Positions 9,881 through 21,257 of a stretch of DNA of 64,000 nt are shown piece by piece (position 1 is the first letter of the stretch; the number at the start of each line of letters is the position of its first letter). The DNA comes from Deinandra increscens subsp. villosa (lineage: Eukaryota > Streptophyta > Magnoliopsida > Asterales > Asteraceae), in contig JBCNJP010000003.1 of NCBI GenBank assembly GCA_039602395.1, positions 14,549,876-14,613,875 of the forward strand, read 5' to 3'. Position numbers and translations under genes: made by a program. The notes beneath the pieces were generated by a model. That model did no database searches, was not told the origin of the DNA, and saw only the letters and a list, made by a program, of their open reading frames with translations.

Positions 9881-11395
9881 CTCCCGTGCTCGGTGGAGCT
9901 CGGTGTCCACCGGAACACCAAAATCCACTGCTCGGTGCCGAGCTCGGTGGTTCCACTTCGGTGGATTTTCACCGAGGTTTGATGGTTTGGTGAGGTGACC
10001 GTTGGAGAGGGTTCCACCCCTTCCCAACGGCTATAATCCATTTTTCTTTTAAAGAATTTTTTTACCTTTAAATACCCAATATTCTTACATCTTTAACCCA
10101 CATCAAATACTTTCTTCTCCTTCTATTCTCTCATTTTTTTTCTTCCTACTCAAACATGAATCCCAACTACTTCTCAAACCAAAACGAATCCGATCATCCG
10201 ACCCAGACGTCCCAAAGAAACCCCTTTCAAACACCCACTTACGTCCCGTATGTGGCATCACCACAACTACGAGCTCAGTCTCAACAAGGTGGTTGGGGTC
10301 GAGATTACGATTTTCCAACATACCTACGACTACAAGACGAAACTCAATCCGACCACCAACCCGATTCCCAGCCCGACTTCGTGATGGAAACGCAACCACA
10401 ACCCAAAAAAAGGCTAACATAAAGACCCAAGCCAAGAAATGGGTCAAACCTCCCAACCCAAAGAGCAAAAAAGAATATCTATACCGTGGGAATCCCAAGA
10501 GGATACCGTTTTGATGAGAGTTTGGTCGATGTTTCAGAGAATTAAAAAAAAGGTAAAAAATTAATAATTTTTTTTTACGTTTTTTTTTTTATTTTTTATT
10601 TTTTTAGGTCGGCATATATTTATAATTTTTAATTTTAGGAGACGCGCAATCGGGGAACTACTTTTGGAATACGATAATCAAAGAGTGGCATAAGTTGAGG
10701 AAGCATCCCAAATCTATCTATCAAACCCAGCGTCAACTTTACTCCATGTGGAAAGATTTGAACCCGAAGATAACAAATTTCAACAACATTTTCTTAAACC
10801 TTTCCAATCAACAAAGGAGCCGGCCAAATGAATCCGACATTTTGAAGGCGGCCTATCATCGTTACAAAGTTGGAAAGCAAAGCGTCTAATTTCAAGTTTG
10901 ATTGTTGGGATATCGCGAGGTGCTCACCAAAATGGCGAGCGGCAACGTTGGTGGATCAAGGATGCGAAAGTGGTGGTTCAAAAAAAACCAAAACATCCGA
11001 GTCAAACAACAACACGGGTAGTGCTTCCGAAGCACGAGCTACCCAAATCGACCTCAACGAGGAGGGGTTATCTCCCCCTAGCCCGCCCGAACCACCACTT
11101 CCCATGGGAAAATAAACGGCAAAAAGATTAGCCCGCAAAGGGCAATCATCTTCTTTGGGTTCAAATTTGGAGCAAAAGTTCGATACTTTTAATGAAATCC
11201 AATTTGAAAGGCTCTAACTACAAAAACAACCTCGGGAGGATCAGGCAAAAGAAATTCAAATAAAGGAACGAGAACAAATGTGGAGTGATCTCGAGGCTAT
11301 TTCCAAACCGATCGATGATTTGGACGACGATGCGCGTACTTTGGCTCAAAAAATACGAGCCAAACTTTTCGATATATATAAGTAAGTTTTATATT
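9881..11395 (+). pseudogene. PIF/Harbinger ORF1 (Myb/SANT-like, NAM-associated protein), disrupted
   Basis: An ATG at 10156 opens a frame rich in Gln, Pro and Ser (to about residue 88) that ends in a stop near 10420. Reading resumes in another frame, then after an intron-like AT-rich stretch (about 10535-10640) as a conserved block with NYFWNTI, the LYSMWKDLNPKI segment and DILKAAYHRYK (about 10645-10890). After further frameshifts it continues to about 11385, ending near ARTLAQKIRAKLFDIY. This is the arrangement of the plant Harbinger accessory protein that helps import and bind DNA for the transposase, with a trihelix/Myb-like block and a NAM-associated C-terminal helix. No transposase lies in this copy. 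Left and right termini were not resolved. Confidence 0.75.
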
Positions 11396-11620
11396 TGAAT
11401 AAGTATTTTTAGGAGTTTTTTTTATTAAATAATTTTAGGATTTTTTTTTTAAAATTTCATTAGGAATTGTAATTGTTTTTTAATTTTAATTTAAGTATTT
11501 GGTTAAATAAAAAGTTTGGTGTATTGATGTCTTGTGGAGGGGTATAACTTGTAAAAAGTATAGGGAGTATGGGATGATGATGTGATAAAAAAAATAATAA
11601 AAATTAAAAAAAAAACTTAC

Positions 11621-11852
11621 AGGCTGTTTGGTTCGTCTTTTTCGTTCAACAACAAATGAATAAGATGTTGTATGGTAAAGACGATATTGTCTTTTTCATA
11701 CAACAATAAATCTGGGGCATGATGAAACAGACAAAAATGTCTTTTTCGGTCAGACAATTTCCATCCAGATATTCGAACCAAACAACACCATATGACAAAA
11801 ATGTCTTATTCGGTCAGATTAAGCCAAAAATAAGCTGAACCAAACAGGACCT
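11621..11852. mobile_element. MITE with aggctgtttggttc / gaaccaaacaggac ends
   Basis: It is about 230 bp, non-coding, with inverted ends: aggctgtttggttc on the left and gaaccaaacagg followed by acc on the right. Flanking cttac occurs on both sides (11616-11620 and 11851-11855) and contains TTA. That could be a PIF/Harbinger 3-bp duplication or a decayed hAT duplication. Internal inverted similarity (tgtctttttc on the left, gaaaaagac-like on the right) is visible. Confidence 0.6.
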
Positions 11853-14114
11853 TACTGTCTTGAATATGGATCCAGAAACAATTATGCACTTGTAGCTAAT
11901 AAGTGATCTTAATGTTAGAAGTATTTTTAATCAAGAATTTATCATAAGTTTTTTTATATATATATCAATTGTGAGTGCTAGGTGTACTCACAAAGAGCAC
12001 TATTCTAGGCCACATGTTTTTTTCTTATTTGTTGTGTGAGGCGGTGCTTTGTTGTCAGCTTGGATTGTGTGAGGCGGTGCTTTATTGCCTTCTCGCTTCT
12101 TATTTCTGTTTGGCCGTTTCTCTCTCTACCCTAACGCTTAAGCTCTTCTCTCTCAACATTCATCGGATTCTCTAGCCACAGAGAACGATCCGCACTTGCG
12201 ACGTTAACGACGGCCGACTTCGCATGTACTCACGTTCATACAACGTCGGTAAGCGGCTTCGTACTCTCTGGCGACGTAGAGCCGTCGCCGTTGCTCCGTC
12301 ACGACGCCGAACCACCGTCGTTGCACGGTTTATTATGGCGTTGTTGTGACGTTGAAGCGATGACGGTCATCAGTGAAAGAGAGAGTAGACAAAAGATTGG
12401 GGTTTTGTGGGATCAAGAATTTCATTCAGTTTGTACCCTTTCTGGGTATACGAGTCATATTTCCGGCTGAATCTACTAGCGACATCTCTCTCACAAAGAT
12501 GCTTTATTCTTACCGATTTGTGGTAAAAGATGATATATTGTTACCGATTTGTGGGTTTATCTGATTTGGGGATTTTGGCATGCTTAATGTTGTGGTTTTT
12601 GGTGCTCGCCGGCGTTGTATCTACTTGGTGTATGCCGGCATGGTAGTATCATCTTGGTGTCATCGGCGTGGTATCTCCTTGATGTCATCAGTTGCTCATG
12701 ATAGTTGAGATATCTTAGTTGTACCTATGACGACAATTGTTCATACGAAAAGGAAAGTTGTGACAAAGGTTAGAGTTTCTTTTGTTTTTTATGGCATTTA
12801 CAATATCTGGCTTCGGTTATGATTGGCTTTTCTTTGCTTTACTTTATGAGATCAGGGCTACGTTCCATTGATGGCAGGCGGCTTTGGCCGGATTTGCTCT
12901 TTTGAGCTTGGGTTTTTAATCTCCACTATTGGCTATGATTTGGATCCAGAGATTGATATCGATGGTCTGAGCCTTCTTATTTACCACGTATGCTTGATGA
13001 TGTAGTTTTGTGTCAAATTTGACTGATCTTACCTTTAAAATGGGCGTTTCTATTTTCTGGATCTGATAGTCACTTTACTTGCTTTTGTTTTAGGGATTTT
13101 TACTGATTAAGGTTTCTTTAGTACATGCTGTTGTAGACATGGTTCTTCCAATTCAACAGACATGTTTATTTACGATTTGGCTACTGGTCGAAATTTATAT
13201 AGAAGTTGATGTGTACACTGTATTTGCACTATTTAAGCCACATGTTTTTTTCCTTATTTGTTGTGTGAGGCGGTGCTCTTTCATGTTGGTTTGTTGCCAG
13301 CGTGGTTTTTTTATTGGATAATACACATATCTTCTTTTGGCTTTGTATATTACCCCTCTTTTGGTGGCATGAAAGTGGGGGACGCTTTGGTTATTTCTTA
13401 TATTTTTCAAAATTCATTTGAGAACAGTTAGCCGGAAATGTTGTATGTGATGATTTCTGTCAAGGCTGTGATGACAAACCCAATTTCCTTTTCTTTTTGG
13501 CAGAGATGATTATGGTGAGAGGCAAGGTGTAAATCAAATCATTGATATATCGCAACCATCACCAGGATCCATGTCAACAATCTTATTTGAGCCTTTATAT
13601 ATGGCTATGATGATATAGTGGGTTCTGAGCCTTCTGTTGGTTTCTTTTGCGTTTATTCTCCATCTTTCAATCTATGTTCTTTTTTACTAAAATTCATTTA
13701 TATTTGAAAATCAATAATTTATACTCATCTAATACATTTGATAATAGAAAAACATTGGCGGTTTGGTGACCACCTGTCTACGGTGTCTCGCCACCGCTAA
13801 CAAACTTCTGACGCTTTCCATGACTTAAAAATGGCTATGATGAATTTGGTTACCTCTTCTCAGCATGTTATGGTGAAATTTCACATGATGAGTATCGATT
13901 AGCGACTGGTGGCAGTGCTTAGGGGGCTATGATGATTTCCTGAGCCCTAAGAAATCTGCAATTAATTTTTTATTACGTTTTCAGATCAAATTTTTTTATT
14001 ATGTTTTCGTTTACAGAATGGACCAGAGGATGCATACATGAATCTTCAGAAGAAAGACATCGGTTTCTTTGTTTGTGTTAGCTAAGGATTGCCTTTTCTT
14101 TAATGGTAACAATT

Positions 14115-14206
14115 TATTTGTAATGTCTGGATAGCAAATGCATTATGATGCTTTTGTAATTATTTGTAATGTCTGGATAGCAAATGCATTATGATGCTTT
14201 TGTAAT
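14115..14206. repeat. 46-bp perfect tandem duplication
   Basis: The unit at 14115-14160, beginning tatttgtaatgtctggatag, is repeated without change at 14161-14206. The identity points to a recent slippage or unequal-exchange event. Confidence 0.95.
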
Positions 14207-14409
14207 GTTGTTTCATTGTATTTTTTATTTACCCAATTCTAGACAGAAGTATCAAATGATAGGACACCAAAAACACCCATGGAAAACACTCATAGAGGTA
14301 TTTTTTTCTGAATTTTGGTATATTACATTTATTTCTTATACACAATCTTATACTAACCATTAGTTTTATAGGTATACATTTTTTTAGATTCTCAAGATAC
14401 TCAACAACT

Positions 14410-16610
14410 GTTTTTAGTGGGGACATAGTTCAGATTCGAGTCTGTTCAGCAAGTCACCGAAGAGGTCAGTTAGCATTCAACTAAATTCGAGGTAAAAATG
14501 TATATTTGTATTATTCTAGATGCAATGTGTTTAGAATTTGGACATGCACACAACTAAATTGCTTGAGACTTTTTGTTTCATTTGCCGAATTCGAAGCAAA
14601 AGTTGAGAAGGTTTCGCGACCCGAAGATGGCTACCAAGGTTTTGTGCTTAGATCGGAAGGTGCATGCTCTGTTCTGGACAGATCGTGACTGCTAAGCTAA
14701 ATCTTCAAACCCTAATCGAGTTCCGACCATTTAATTTAAAAAATCTAAATGCTTGATTACCACTGATTTGTGGTTGTGTGGTCGTCTTCCTAACATCGCA
14801 AAAAACGGCTTTCGGTGGTTCATGACAACGAAGGTAAAGTTTTTCCGGCATCTAATACATTGTGTGATATGACTGCTTCATGTCAATTTGTGCTTTATTT
14901 TTTTGCAGGTGACTGAGGTTACTCACTATCTCTGTTATTTGGGTATGCCTAAAATTTTCATTAATGATCCCACATTTATTCTAGGGCTTGGATTTCGGTG
15001 TTAGCTTTCTTTGCCTCTTCTCTTAATTCTGTTTTGTTTTCCTTTGATGATAGTCTTTTGTTATTTTGAACTTGCATGTTTGATTTCCTTTTCTTAAATC
15101 ATAAGGTGTTATTTTCTTTTTGCATGTTTGATTTTCTATGCTTAAACTCGATGATCTCTTGCTTAAATTTTCTTAGCATTTTGTTTCAATGTTTGCTTTT
15201 AAAGAAATTCTTGCTTCGGAATTCTTACTCACATTTGTTACTTTATTTTTGTTGTTTTTTTTTTTTTTTTTTGCCTTAATGCTCTAAAAAAAAATCCTTG
15301 CTTCAGCATATATGCGTTACAATTGAAGTTGACAGTTGGTTTAAAAAAATTGTTGCTTTAGTGTTCTCACTAAATTATTTTTCCAATTGGACTTGGAAAT
15401 ACTTTTCAGAAAGCTCTTAGTTGGTTGTTTAGGTATCTCTTTGTTGTTCCAATTTTACTTTGTGATTTTCTATGGAGTTTTTGGGAAATGTTGAGGTGTT
15501 TTAGTGATTTGATCTTATGAATTCCACAGTCTGTTTAGGCTATATTTTTGTTGTCTATGTTTGCAGGACTTGGGAGTTTTTTATCTTTTATTGTAGGTTT
15601 CTCAAGGCAGTTCTTAAGCTCAGGTATATTTTCTTTGTTTTTTTTTTCTTATTAAGGTTATAAGTTTGATGAAGTTTACCTAAAACCTGTTCAATATGAC
15701 GGTTGGTTATTAGGAACTTCACCCTACCTAAAATCTAATATCATTTTTTAAAAGTTAACATTTGCTGTTCTTACGACTTTTTTTTGTAACTGTTTTTTTT
15801 TTTGGGGGCTTTCAATGGTCTGCTTCTTCACTCTAAGGACCAAAATACCAAGGCATCTTCAATGTTATGTAAGCATGTACACAAAGGTTATGACTTATGA
15901 AGCATAGATGTAAAAAAGTTGGCATGATGGATATGAGAAGATTGTTTTGATAGAAAAATAAGCAAATAAATCTGCCCAATATAGGCGGCAGATTTGTATA
16001 CGAAATTTTGAGAAAACCGTTTTCTTGCCTTACGGAAATCTTAGGTATCTCAATAGATGATACTAAAACAAAATAAGCATGATTCTAAACAGAGCAAATT
16101 GACCAGTTTGTGTACATGCTTTCTTTTCTTACCTCTATGTTATCTTTTACTTTATCTCTTTGCCATGTGAACATTTTTTCCTTTTTTCTACTAATTTAGA
16201 TATGGCTTCTGAACTTTTTGGTCCAAGAATTATGATTTCCTTATACATTTTATTCATTGGTCGTAGATTTGGAGTGTTCTGTTTGAATGTATGTTTTTAA
16301 ATTTTATTGTTTGTAGGCAGTTTTTCAGTCTAGCACTCAAAGCCACATCCAAACAATCCTCAGTTCTGATCACACATCACCTGCTGCTGCAAAGCAACCA
16401 ACATCAGCTACAAACGTGCGACCGGGAACCGTTGCTACAGCACCTGCTACACCTGCAGGTAAAGTCCCTAAGAAACACGGTCGAGATCATCCAGGTATGA
16501 ATTCATTTCAATGACATGTTATGATATAAGAGAAAAAAAATTATTTAACTACATTTGTAGATGCCGATCGAAGAAGACAAAAGAGAAGCAAGAATAGTAA
16601 GGGCTACTAT
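14410..16610 (+). pseudogene. Replication protein A (RPA70)-like gene remnants
   Basis: Scattered exon-like blocks separated by AT-rich introns. One at 14580-14690 reads AEFEAKVEKVSRPEDGYQGF. Another at 16315-16500 is rich in Ala, Thr, Ser and Pro and ends KVPKKHGRDHP before a gt. A third at 16560-16600 reads DADRRRQKRSKN after ag. The last two resemble the variable C-terminal tail that follows the zinc-binding OB domain in plant RPA70-like proteins. No continuous OB-fold can be translated. The call rests on the overall pattern and on the Helitron context and is tentative; it could be another captured gene. Confidence 0.4.
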
Positions 16611-17115
16611 TGGAAAGAGTATCTATATATATTTCAATTATCTCTTTTCAAAATGCAAAATCCACTCCTAATTTAAGTTTTCTGAAGATCAATATACGGC
16701 TCTCTTCAATTTTGGTCAAGGAAAAATGTTATTTGTAAGTGTTTTGTTGCCAAGTTTGGTAAATGCCCATTTTGAGACAGGTATGTGATCGATGAAATGA
16801 CTAATCACTTGGTTTGTATGTACAAAAATATACCATCTAATGTATGCAAGGTTCATGCTTATGATTATGATTCTACATGTTTCAATAGACATCAATATGT
16901 CGTCCTTAACGACACATTTACAGAACAAAAAAAACATACAAGAACAACTTACTACCTGCGGTAGAAGAAAACTAAACGAATACATACGAAATAGATTGGT
17001 AGAAGAAAACTAAACGAATACATACGAAATAGATGGATAGAACGCCAAAGAAAAAACTTTATAAATTGGTGTAAAAATAAAACACGACCCGCGGCGAAGC
17101 GCGGGTCATTTTACT

Positions 17116-17780
17116 ATTATTAATCAACGATGACCTACGTATTTTAAAAACTCAAATTAGAGAATTTATTATCCAGAATTACAAGAAACCATCATGTGTT
17201 CGGAATCGTTGCTTCGTTTTACATCAACGGCCGCCGGATAATTTCGTTTTACATCAACGGCCGCCAGTAACTCTCTTATTTTCTATATACCACAAGCTCA
17301 AGTTCTTTAGTCATCTATTGATGGCAATAGAGTAAGCAATAGATATCGCTTTAAATGAACAATACAACTTCCGTCACACAAGGTTATCTTTGACAATCTG
17401 TCACCAAAATTGTCTCTTTTTACAAGAAGAAAGATTATGGTTTATATTTGTTTGTCCAAAAATGATTTTTCTATACAAGTTTATTGTATTTATATGAACC
17501 TAGGGATTTGTTCATCATCAGGACTACTTAATAGTTGCTAATATATGCACTACTAGATTATGGTTTACAATATGACATGCGATGTAAACTAAAAAAAAGT
17601 AAACTAAAAAAAACGACCCGCTACAATCACGATAGGTGTCGATAGGCTTTATCCTTCTTCAACTATATCCTCTATTCCTATTGTCCGATCATGAAAATTA
17701 CAATGTCGACCCGCCGCGAAGCGCGTGTCACAAGTCTTGTTATTTATTAATTATACCCTAAGTTTTATTATTAATTAGTG
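17116..17780. other. Intergenic DNA with a second Helitron-like 3' hairpin
   Basis: An imperfect hairpin at 17708-17729 (gacccgccgcg...gcgcgtgtc) is followed by acaagtcttgtt and resembles the hairpin at 17086-17107, so a second, older Helitron 3' end is likely. An earlier cgacccgct at about 17616 may be another partial copy. Otherwise nothing coding. Confidence 0.45.
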
Positions 17781-17781
17781 A

Positions 17782-17830
17782 AAGGGTGTGTCACATGTGG
17801 GAACCATCACAATGGTTCATGACACCCCTT
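17782..17830. repeat. Small foldback (hairpin) sequence
   Basis: Inverted arms aaggGTGTgtca and tgacACCCctt enclose gaaccatcacaatggttc, itself an inverted repeat. The whole 49-bp unit can fold into one long hairpin. It may be a tiny MITE or a terminator-like relic; no target-site duplication is evident. Confidence 0.6.
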
Positions 17831-18197
17831 CAATATGTATAAATATGTGTACTGTAAATATAAAACCTTGTTAGGTGTATCAATTTATCAAAGGAAAATT
17901 CTGTCAAAATATGTGTTCATCCTCTCTACATTCATCCCACCAAGTTCTTGATTCTAAACGATTCTGGAAATCCATCGATGTTCTACAATTAACAAAATCA
18001 ACACCTAAAACTACACCAGGATTCAGAAGATATACTTTAATCAGGACTAGTAGTTCTCCATAACAAGAAATCCATAAACAATAACAATATCATGAGAACA
18101 TTTATATTAGAAAGACCATATCTAATATCATATTACAGAGTCATGGCAACATTTACAAGAAAACCAGCTAACCAAACCACATCAAAACAATATATCC

Positions 18198-18450
18198 CGG
18201 TTTCTCACTTCAACCAAACACAACGGCCTCACGGGATCTCTGAACTCATGGTGACAAACCCTGAACCAAGATTTACCAACACCATAGTCCTCCATGACCC
18301 ACAACTCACCCGCATCCCCAAAAAACGCCAAGTCTCTCACCTATATAAGCCAGTTTGTAAAACCAAACATGACCGTATACAAATGAATTAGGCAATCTGA
18401 TCTCATTGAACTCTTCAGTTGCGAAACTGAAAGCAATGGCGATTGTATTT
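18198..18450 (-). pseudogene. F-box gene fragment (C-terminal part of F-box-associated domain)
   Basis: The reverse strand translates into pieces matching the C-terminal half of the two intact F-box proteins, including WVMEDYG, WFRVCHHEF and RPLCLVE. Several frameshifts occur and neither F-box nor start is present. It adjoins the same downstream DNA (ttttgacccgatgataaatc) that adjoins the other remnant at 841-1003. That remnant covers an earlier part of the domain, so the two loci kept different parts of a third F-box gene. Confidence 0.75.
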
Positions 18451-18454
18451 TGAC

Positions 18455-20170
18455 CCGATGATAAATCATTATAACATTTCTACATTCAAAATTCAAAAAT
18501 GCAAATAAACATAGATCCACTGTTAGGAAAAACACAAACAGCTAACTAGAGAGTAATTCCAAAACCACTCTTAGATTCATTTCATATAAATACCATTTAT
18601 CACTCCCAAATAAGCAGTTCAAAGCATTATTGCATATGTAAATCCAAGGTCCACAGCCATTAAGTAATCATAAACAGAGTCAACACCAAAAGAACAATTA
18701 CGAGTTAAACAAAACAGTATTATAATGAAGGTTAAGGTGGTGTTAGGATGCGTTTAGGTGATTCAAGGCTTTCGGCATAGGTACCTAGAACGGTGAATCC
18801 ACCTGCAGGTCCCCCCTCGATCCTTACATTTCTAGATCTTCCGTCATCTATATTGAACACAAGAACATCACCTTTAACATCCAATATGATATCCCGATAG
18901 CTTCCTTCAACCAAACACACCGGCTTCAGACGATCTCTGAGATCTTTGAACTCATGGAAACAAACCCTGGTCCAAGTGTTAGTACCAACATCCTCCATTA
19001 CCCACATCTCAAAACCACCACCCCCAACACGCAGAAAAACACCAAGTTTCCCACCAATATCAACCAGGTCGTAAAACTGAACCAGCCGGTTTTTAAATAG
19101 ATCAAGAAATTGCAATCTGAATTCACTAAATTCTTCAGTTGTGAAACTGAAGGCAGAAATGGTTGAGAAGTCATTGAACCATTGATAACTACTCTGGTTG
19201 ATGACTACTGGAGAGTCCGCATGAAGCCCAAAAAAGTGGGAGGAATTAGACAGTTTGTTCCACGAATTGTTACGCAAGCTATAAAGGCTTACATACGTAT
19301 CCATGGAATAAGGTTCATACTCTCTTCTAAGATACCAAATCGTGAGGCTGACTACTTTGTAGTCGTCGGTTGATGAATCGTAACCGAATCCATACCAGAC
19401 AATAAGGTCTATATCATCTGGGAGTACAAAAGGGGGGAGGGGAACCTCAAAGCGGTCCTGTGTGGCTGGGTTGATCATGAAGATGGTATCGTTCTCATCT
19501 TTCGCTAAAACAAGCCCATTGCATGATCCAAAGATCTCTTTGAAACGGAAACTTACTTCTTTAACAGCAGTTGCAGGAATGTCATCATCATCATCATTGT
19601 TATTAATGTTGAGATATGGGAGGAATTGGTTTGTATCGAGTGAGTATTGGAGAGAATCTGTGTCGGAAAGGAGGATCAATTTAGTCGGGGTTTGAGGGTG
19701 ATGTTGGAGGTTTTTTTTGATGAATTTGGGATCCGAAATGAGAGAGTTCCATGTCTTTGAAACGGACTTGAAGCGGCCCAGGGATTTAGCCGGTAATAAA
19801 GTGAGTATTGCTTCGATGATCTCCGACGGAAGGGCCGGGACAGATATCGCCGGCAGCTTGGAGGCGGACATCTCGGAAAAGAACGATTACGAGGGAAATG
19901 TCAAAAGAAAACCTACGGAATTCTACGGTTAAATCGGTGATGATCGCCAACATTAACTACTGGTGAAGACGATGAGTAGGGTTTTAAAGGATTCTAATAA
20001 ATCCTCTAATTATGCCAATATTATTTCTTTACTTGATTAGTTTATTCATTACTTAATTATTTGGTTTATTTCCTTTCATACTTATCGTGACTCACTGACT
20101 CTTATATTTATTTTTATTTCTTTATATATTTAGTTGTTTTCATTGTAAATAAATCGCTAACATAGCATTA
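18455..20170. repeat. Duplicated block B containing an F-box gene (pairs with 1015-2665)
   Basis: It matches block A in both flanks and gene. Small indels distinguish the copies; for example, block B carries extra bases with ttactacttaattatt-like sequence upstream of the gene near 20040. Divergence in the flanks looks moderate, suggesting the duplication is not very recent. Confidence 0.85.
18732..19871 (-). CDS. F-box protein with F-box-associated interaction domain (copy 2)
   Basis: An intact single-exon gene of 379 residues, paralogous to the gene at 1265-2374. The F-box lies at about residues 13-58 (LPSEIIEAILTLLPAKSLGR). The F-box-associated domain covers about residues 105-345, with GSCNGLVLA, YGFGYDSSTDDYKVV and EMWVMED. 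An Asp-rich insertion (NNNDDDDDIPA, about residues 88-98), encoded by a GAT/ATC-type trinucleotide run, lengthens this copy relative to copy 1. The predicted role is substrate receptor of an SCF ubiquitin ligase; the substrate is unknown. Both copies end with the same residues (SLESPKRILTPP). Copies with intact frames and diverged recognition domains fit birth-and-death evolution of plant F-box families. Confidence 0.93.
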   Translation of the reverse strand: MSASKLPAISVPALPSEIIEAILTLLPAKSLGRFKSVSKTWNSLISDPKFIKKNLQHHPQTPTKLILLSDTDSLQYSLDTNQFLPYLNINNNDDDDDIPATAVKEVSFRFKEIFGSCNGLVLAKDENDTIFMINPATQDRFEVPLPPFVLPDDIDLIVWYGFGYDSSTDDYKVVSLTIWYLRREYEPYSMDTYVSLYSLRNNSWNKLSNSSHFFGLHADSPVVINQSSYQWFNDFSTISAFSFTTEEFSEFRLQFLDLFKNRLVQFYDLVDIGGKLGVFLRVGGGGFEMWVMEDVGTNTWTRVCFHEFKDLRDRLKPVCLVEGSYRDIILDVKGDVLVFNIDDGRSRNVRIEGGPAGGFTVLGTYAESLESPKRILTPP

Positions 20171-20195
20171 CTATGGTCGTCTTTAGGCTCATTTA

Positions 20196-20453
20196 GGCTA
20201 TCCGTAATGGGGTGTTATGGGGTAAAATTTTGTAATATGGCGCCCCATATAACGCCTCGCACCACCCCCCGGGGCGCCATGTTAGGTTTGGAGGTTGAAG
20301 ACGTCATGTTAATGGCGCCGGTGCACTCTCTTGTTTTTTTTTTCTTTTTTTTTTGTTGTTTTTTTCCTATTGGTACACCTCATACCTCATAACCCCCATC
20401 CTCATAACCCCCCACTACACCACTTTAGCCATTGAGCCCCTCTTGATGATGTG
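20196..20453. mobile_element. PIF/Harbinger-type MITE, right end lost in assembly gap
   Basis: The left terminus ggctatccgtaatgggg at 20196 follows TTA (20193-20195). It is nearly the same as the inverted termini of the elements at 43298-43533 and 47301-47606. Internal gcgcc blocks and the T-rich tract are also like the 43298 element. The right end falls in the N run. Confidence 0.75.
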
Positions 20454-20953
20454 NNNNNNNNNNNNNNNNNNNNNNNNNNNNNNNNNNNNNNNNNNNNNNN
20501 NNNNNNNNNNNNNNNNNNNNNNNNNNNNNNNNNNNNNNNNNNNNNNNNNNNNNNNNNNNNNNNNNNNNNNNNNNNNNNNNNNNNNNNNNNNNNNNNNNNN
20601 NNNNNNNNNNNNNNNNNNNNNNNNNNNNNNNNNNNNNNNNNNNNNNNNNNNNNNNNNNNNNNNNNNNNNNNNNNNNNNNNNNNNNNNNNNNNNNNNNNNN
20701 NNNNNNNNNNNNNNNNNNNNNNNNNNNNNNNNNNNNNNNNNNNNNNNNNNNNNNNNNNNNNNNNNNNNNNNNNNNNNNNNNNNNNNNNNNNNNNNNNNNN
20801 NNNNNNNNNNNNNNNNNNNNNNNNNNNNNNNNNNNNNNNNNNNNNNNNNNNNNNNNNNNNNNNNNNNNNNNNNNNNNNNNNNNNNNNNNNNNNNNNNNNN
20901 NNNNNNNNNNNNNNNNNNNNNNNNNNNNNNNNNNNNNNNNNNNNNNNNNNNNN
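20454..20953. other. Assembly gap (500 N)
   Basis: Exactly 500 N, a conventional placeholder for a gap of unknown length. The missing sequence lies between a MITE and the 3' part of a Ty3/gypsy element, and probably includes that element's 3' LTR. Confidence 0.98.
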
Positions 20954-21257
20954 TTACCTAAACGTAGGAGAGGTGATATCCTCTCAAACCTTAGAAGGTA
21001 TGCTAGATACCTTAAACGGAGAAGAGATGACCAGTCTCTAACTTAGGAGAAATACATCCCTGACTTCATGCATCCAGGGTCACGTACCTATTTCCATTCG
21101 ATTGTTTTGAACACAAGAGTTAATAGATTTTATAGGGAATGATAAAAGTAAAATTAAGAATAAAATAGAAGTAATAATAAAGAATGTAAAAGAAATACCT
21201 TGGACGATTTCTTAACTAGGAGACATACCTGGGATACAGCATCCCGGGGTACCAAAC

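Larger units (their letters stand above)
11990..17115 (+). mobile_element. Probable non-autonomous Helitron carrying RPA-like gene remnants
   Basis: The right end has a perfect 8-bp-stem hairpin, gacccgcg...cgcgggtc at 17086-17107, followed by attttacta, the layout of a plant Helitron 3' terminus (hairpin then CTRR). Here the last bases read CTAT, so the CTRR is imperfect. The interior is long, has few long ORFs and contains remnants that look like replication protein A, a common Helitron passenger. A 42-bp segment with ttgtgtgaggcggtgct is repeated at 12009-12050 and 13238-13280. The 5' end (expected TC after an A) was not identified, so the left coordinate is approximate. No Rep/helicase domain is present. 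Confidence 0.5.

Noticed and set aside
17782..17830. A bacterial-type rho-independent terminator or attachment site
   Set aside because: The sequence context is plant nuclear. The hairpin is better seen as a small foldback repeat.
20353..21041. Long open frames across the N run at 20454-20953
   Set aside because: They exist only because N is not a stop. The flanking codons have no domain.
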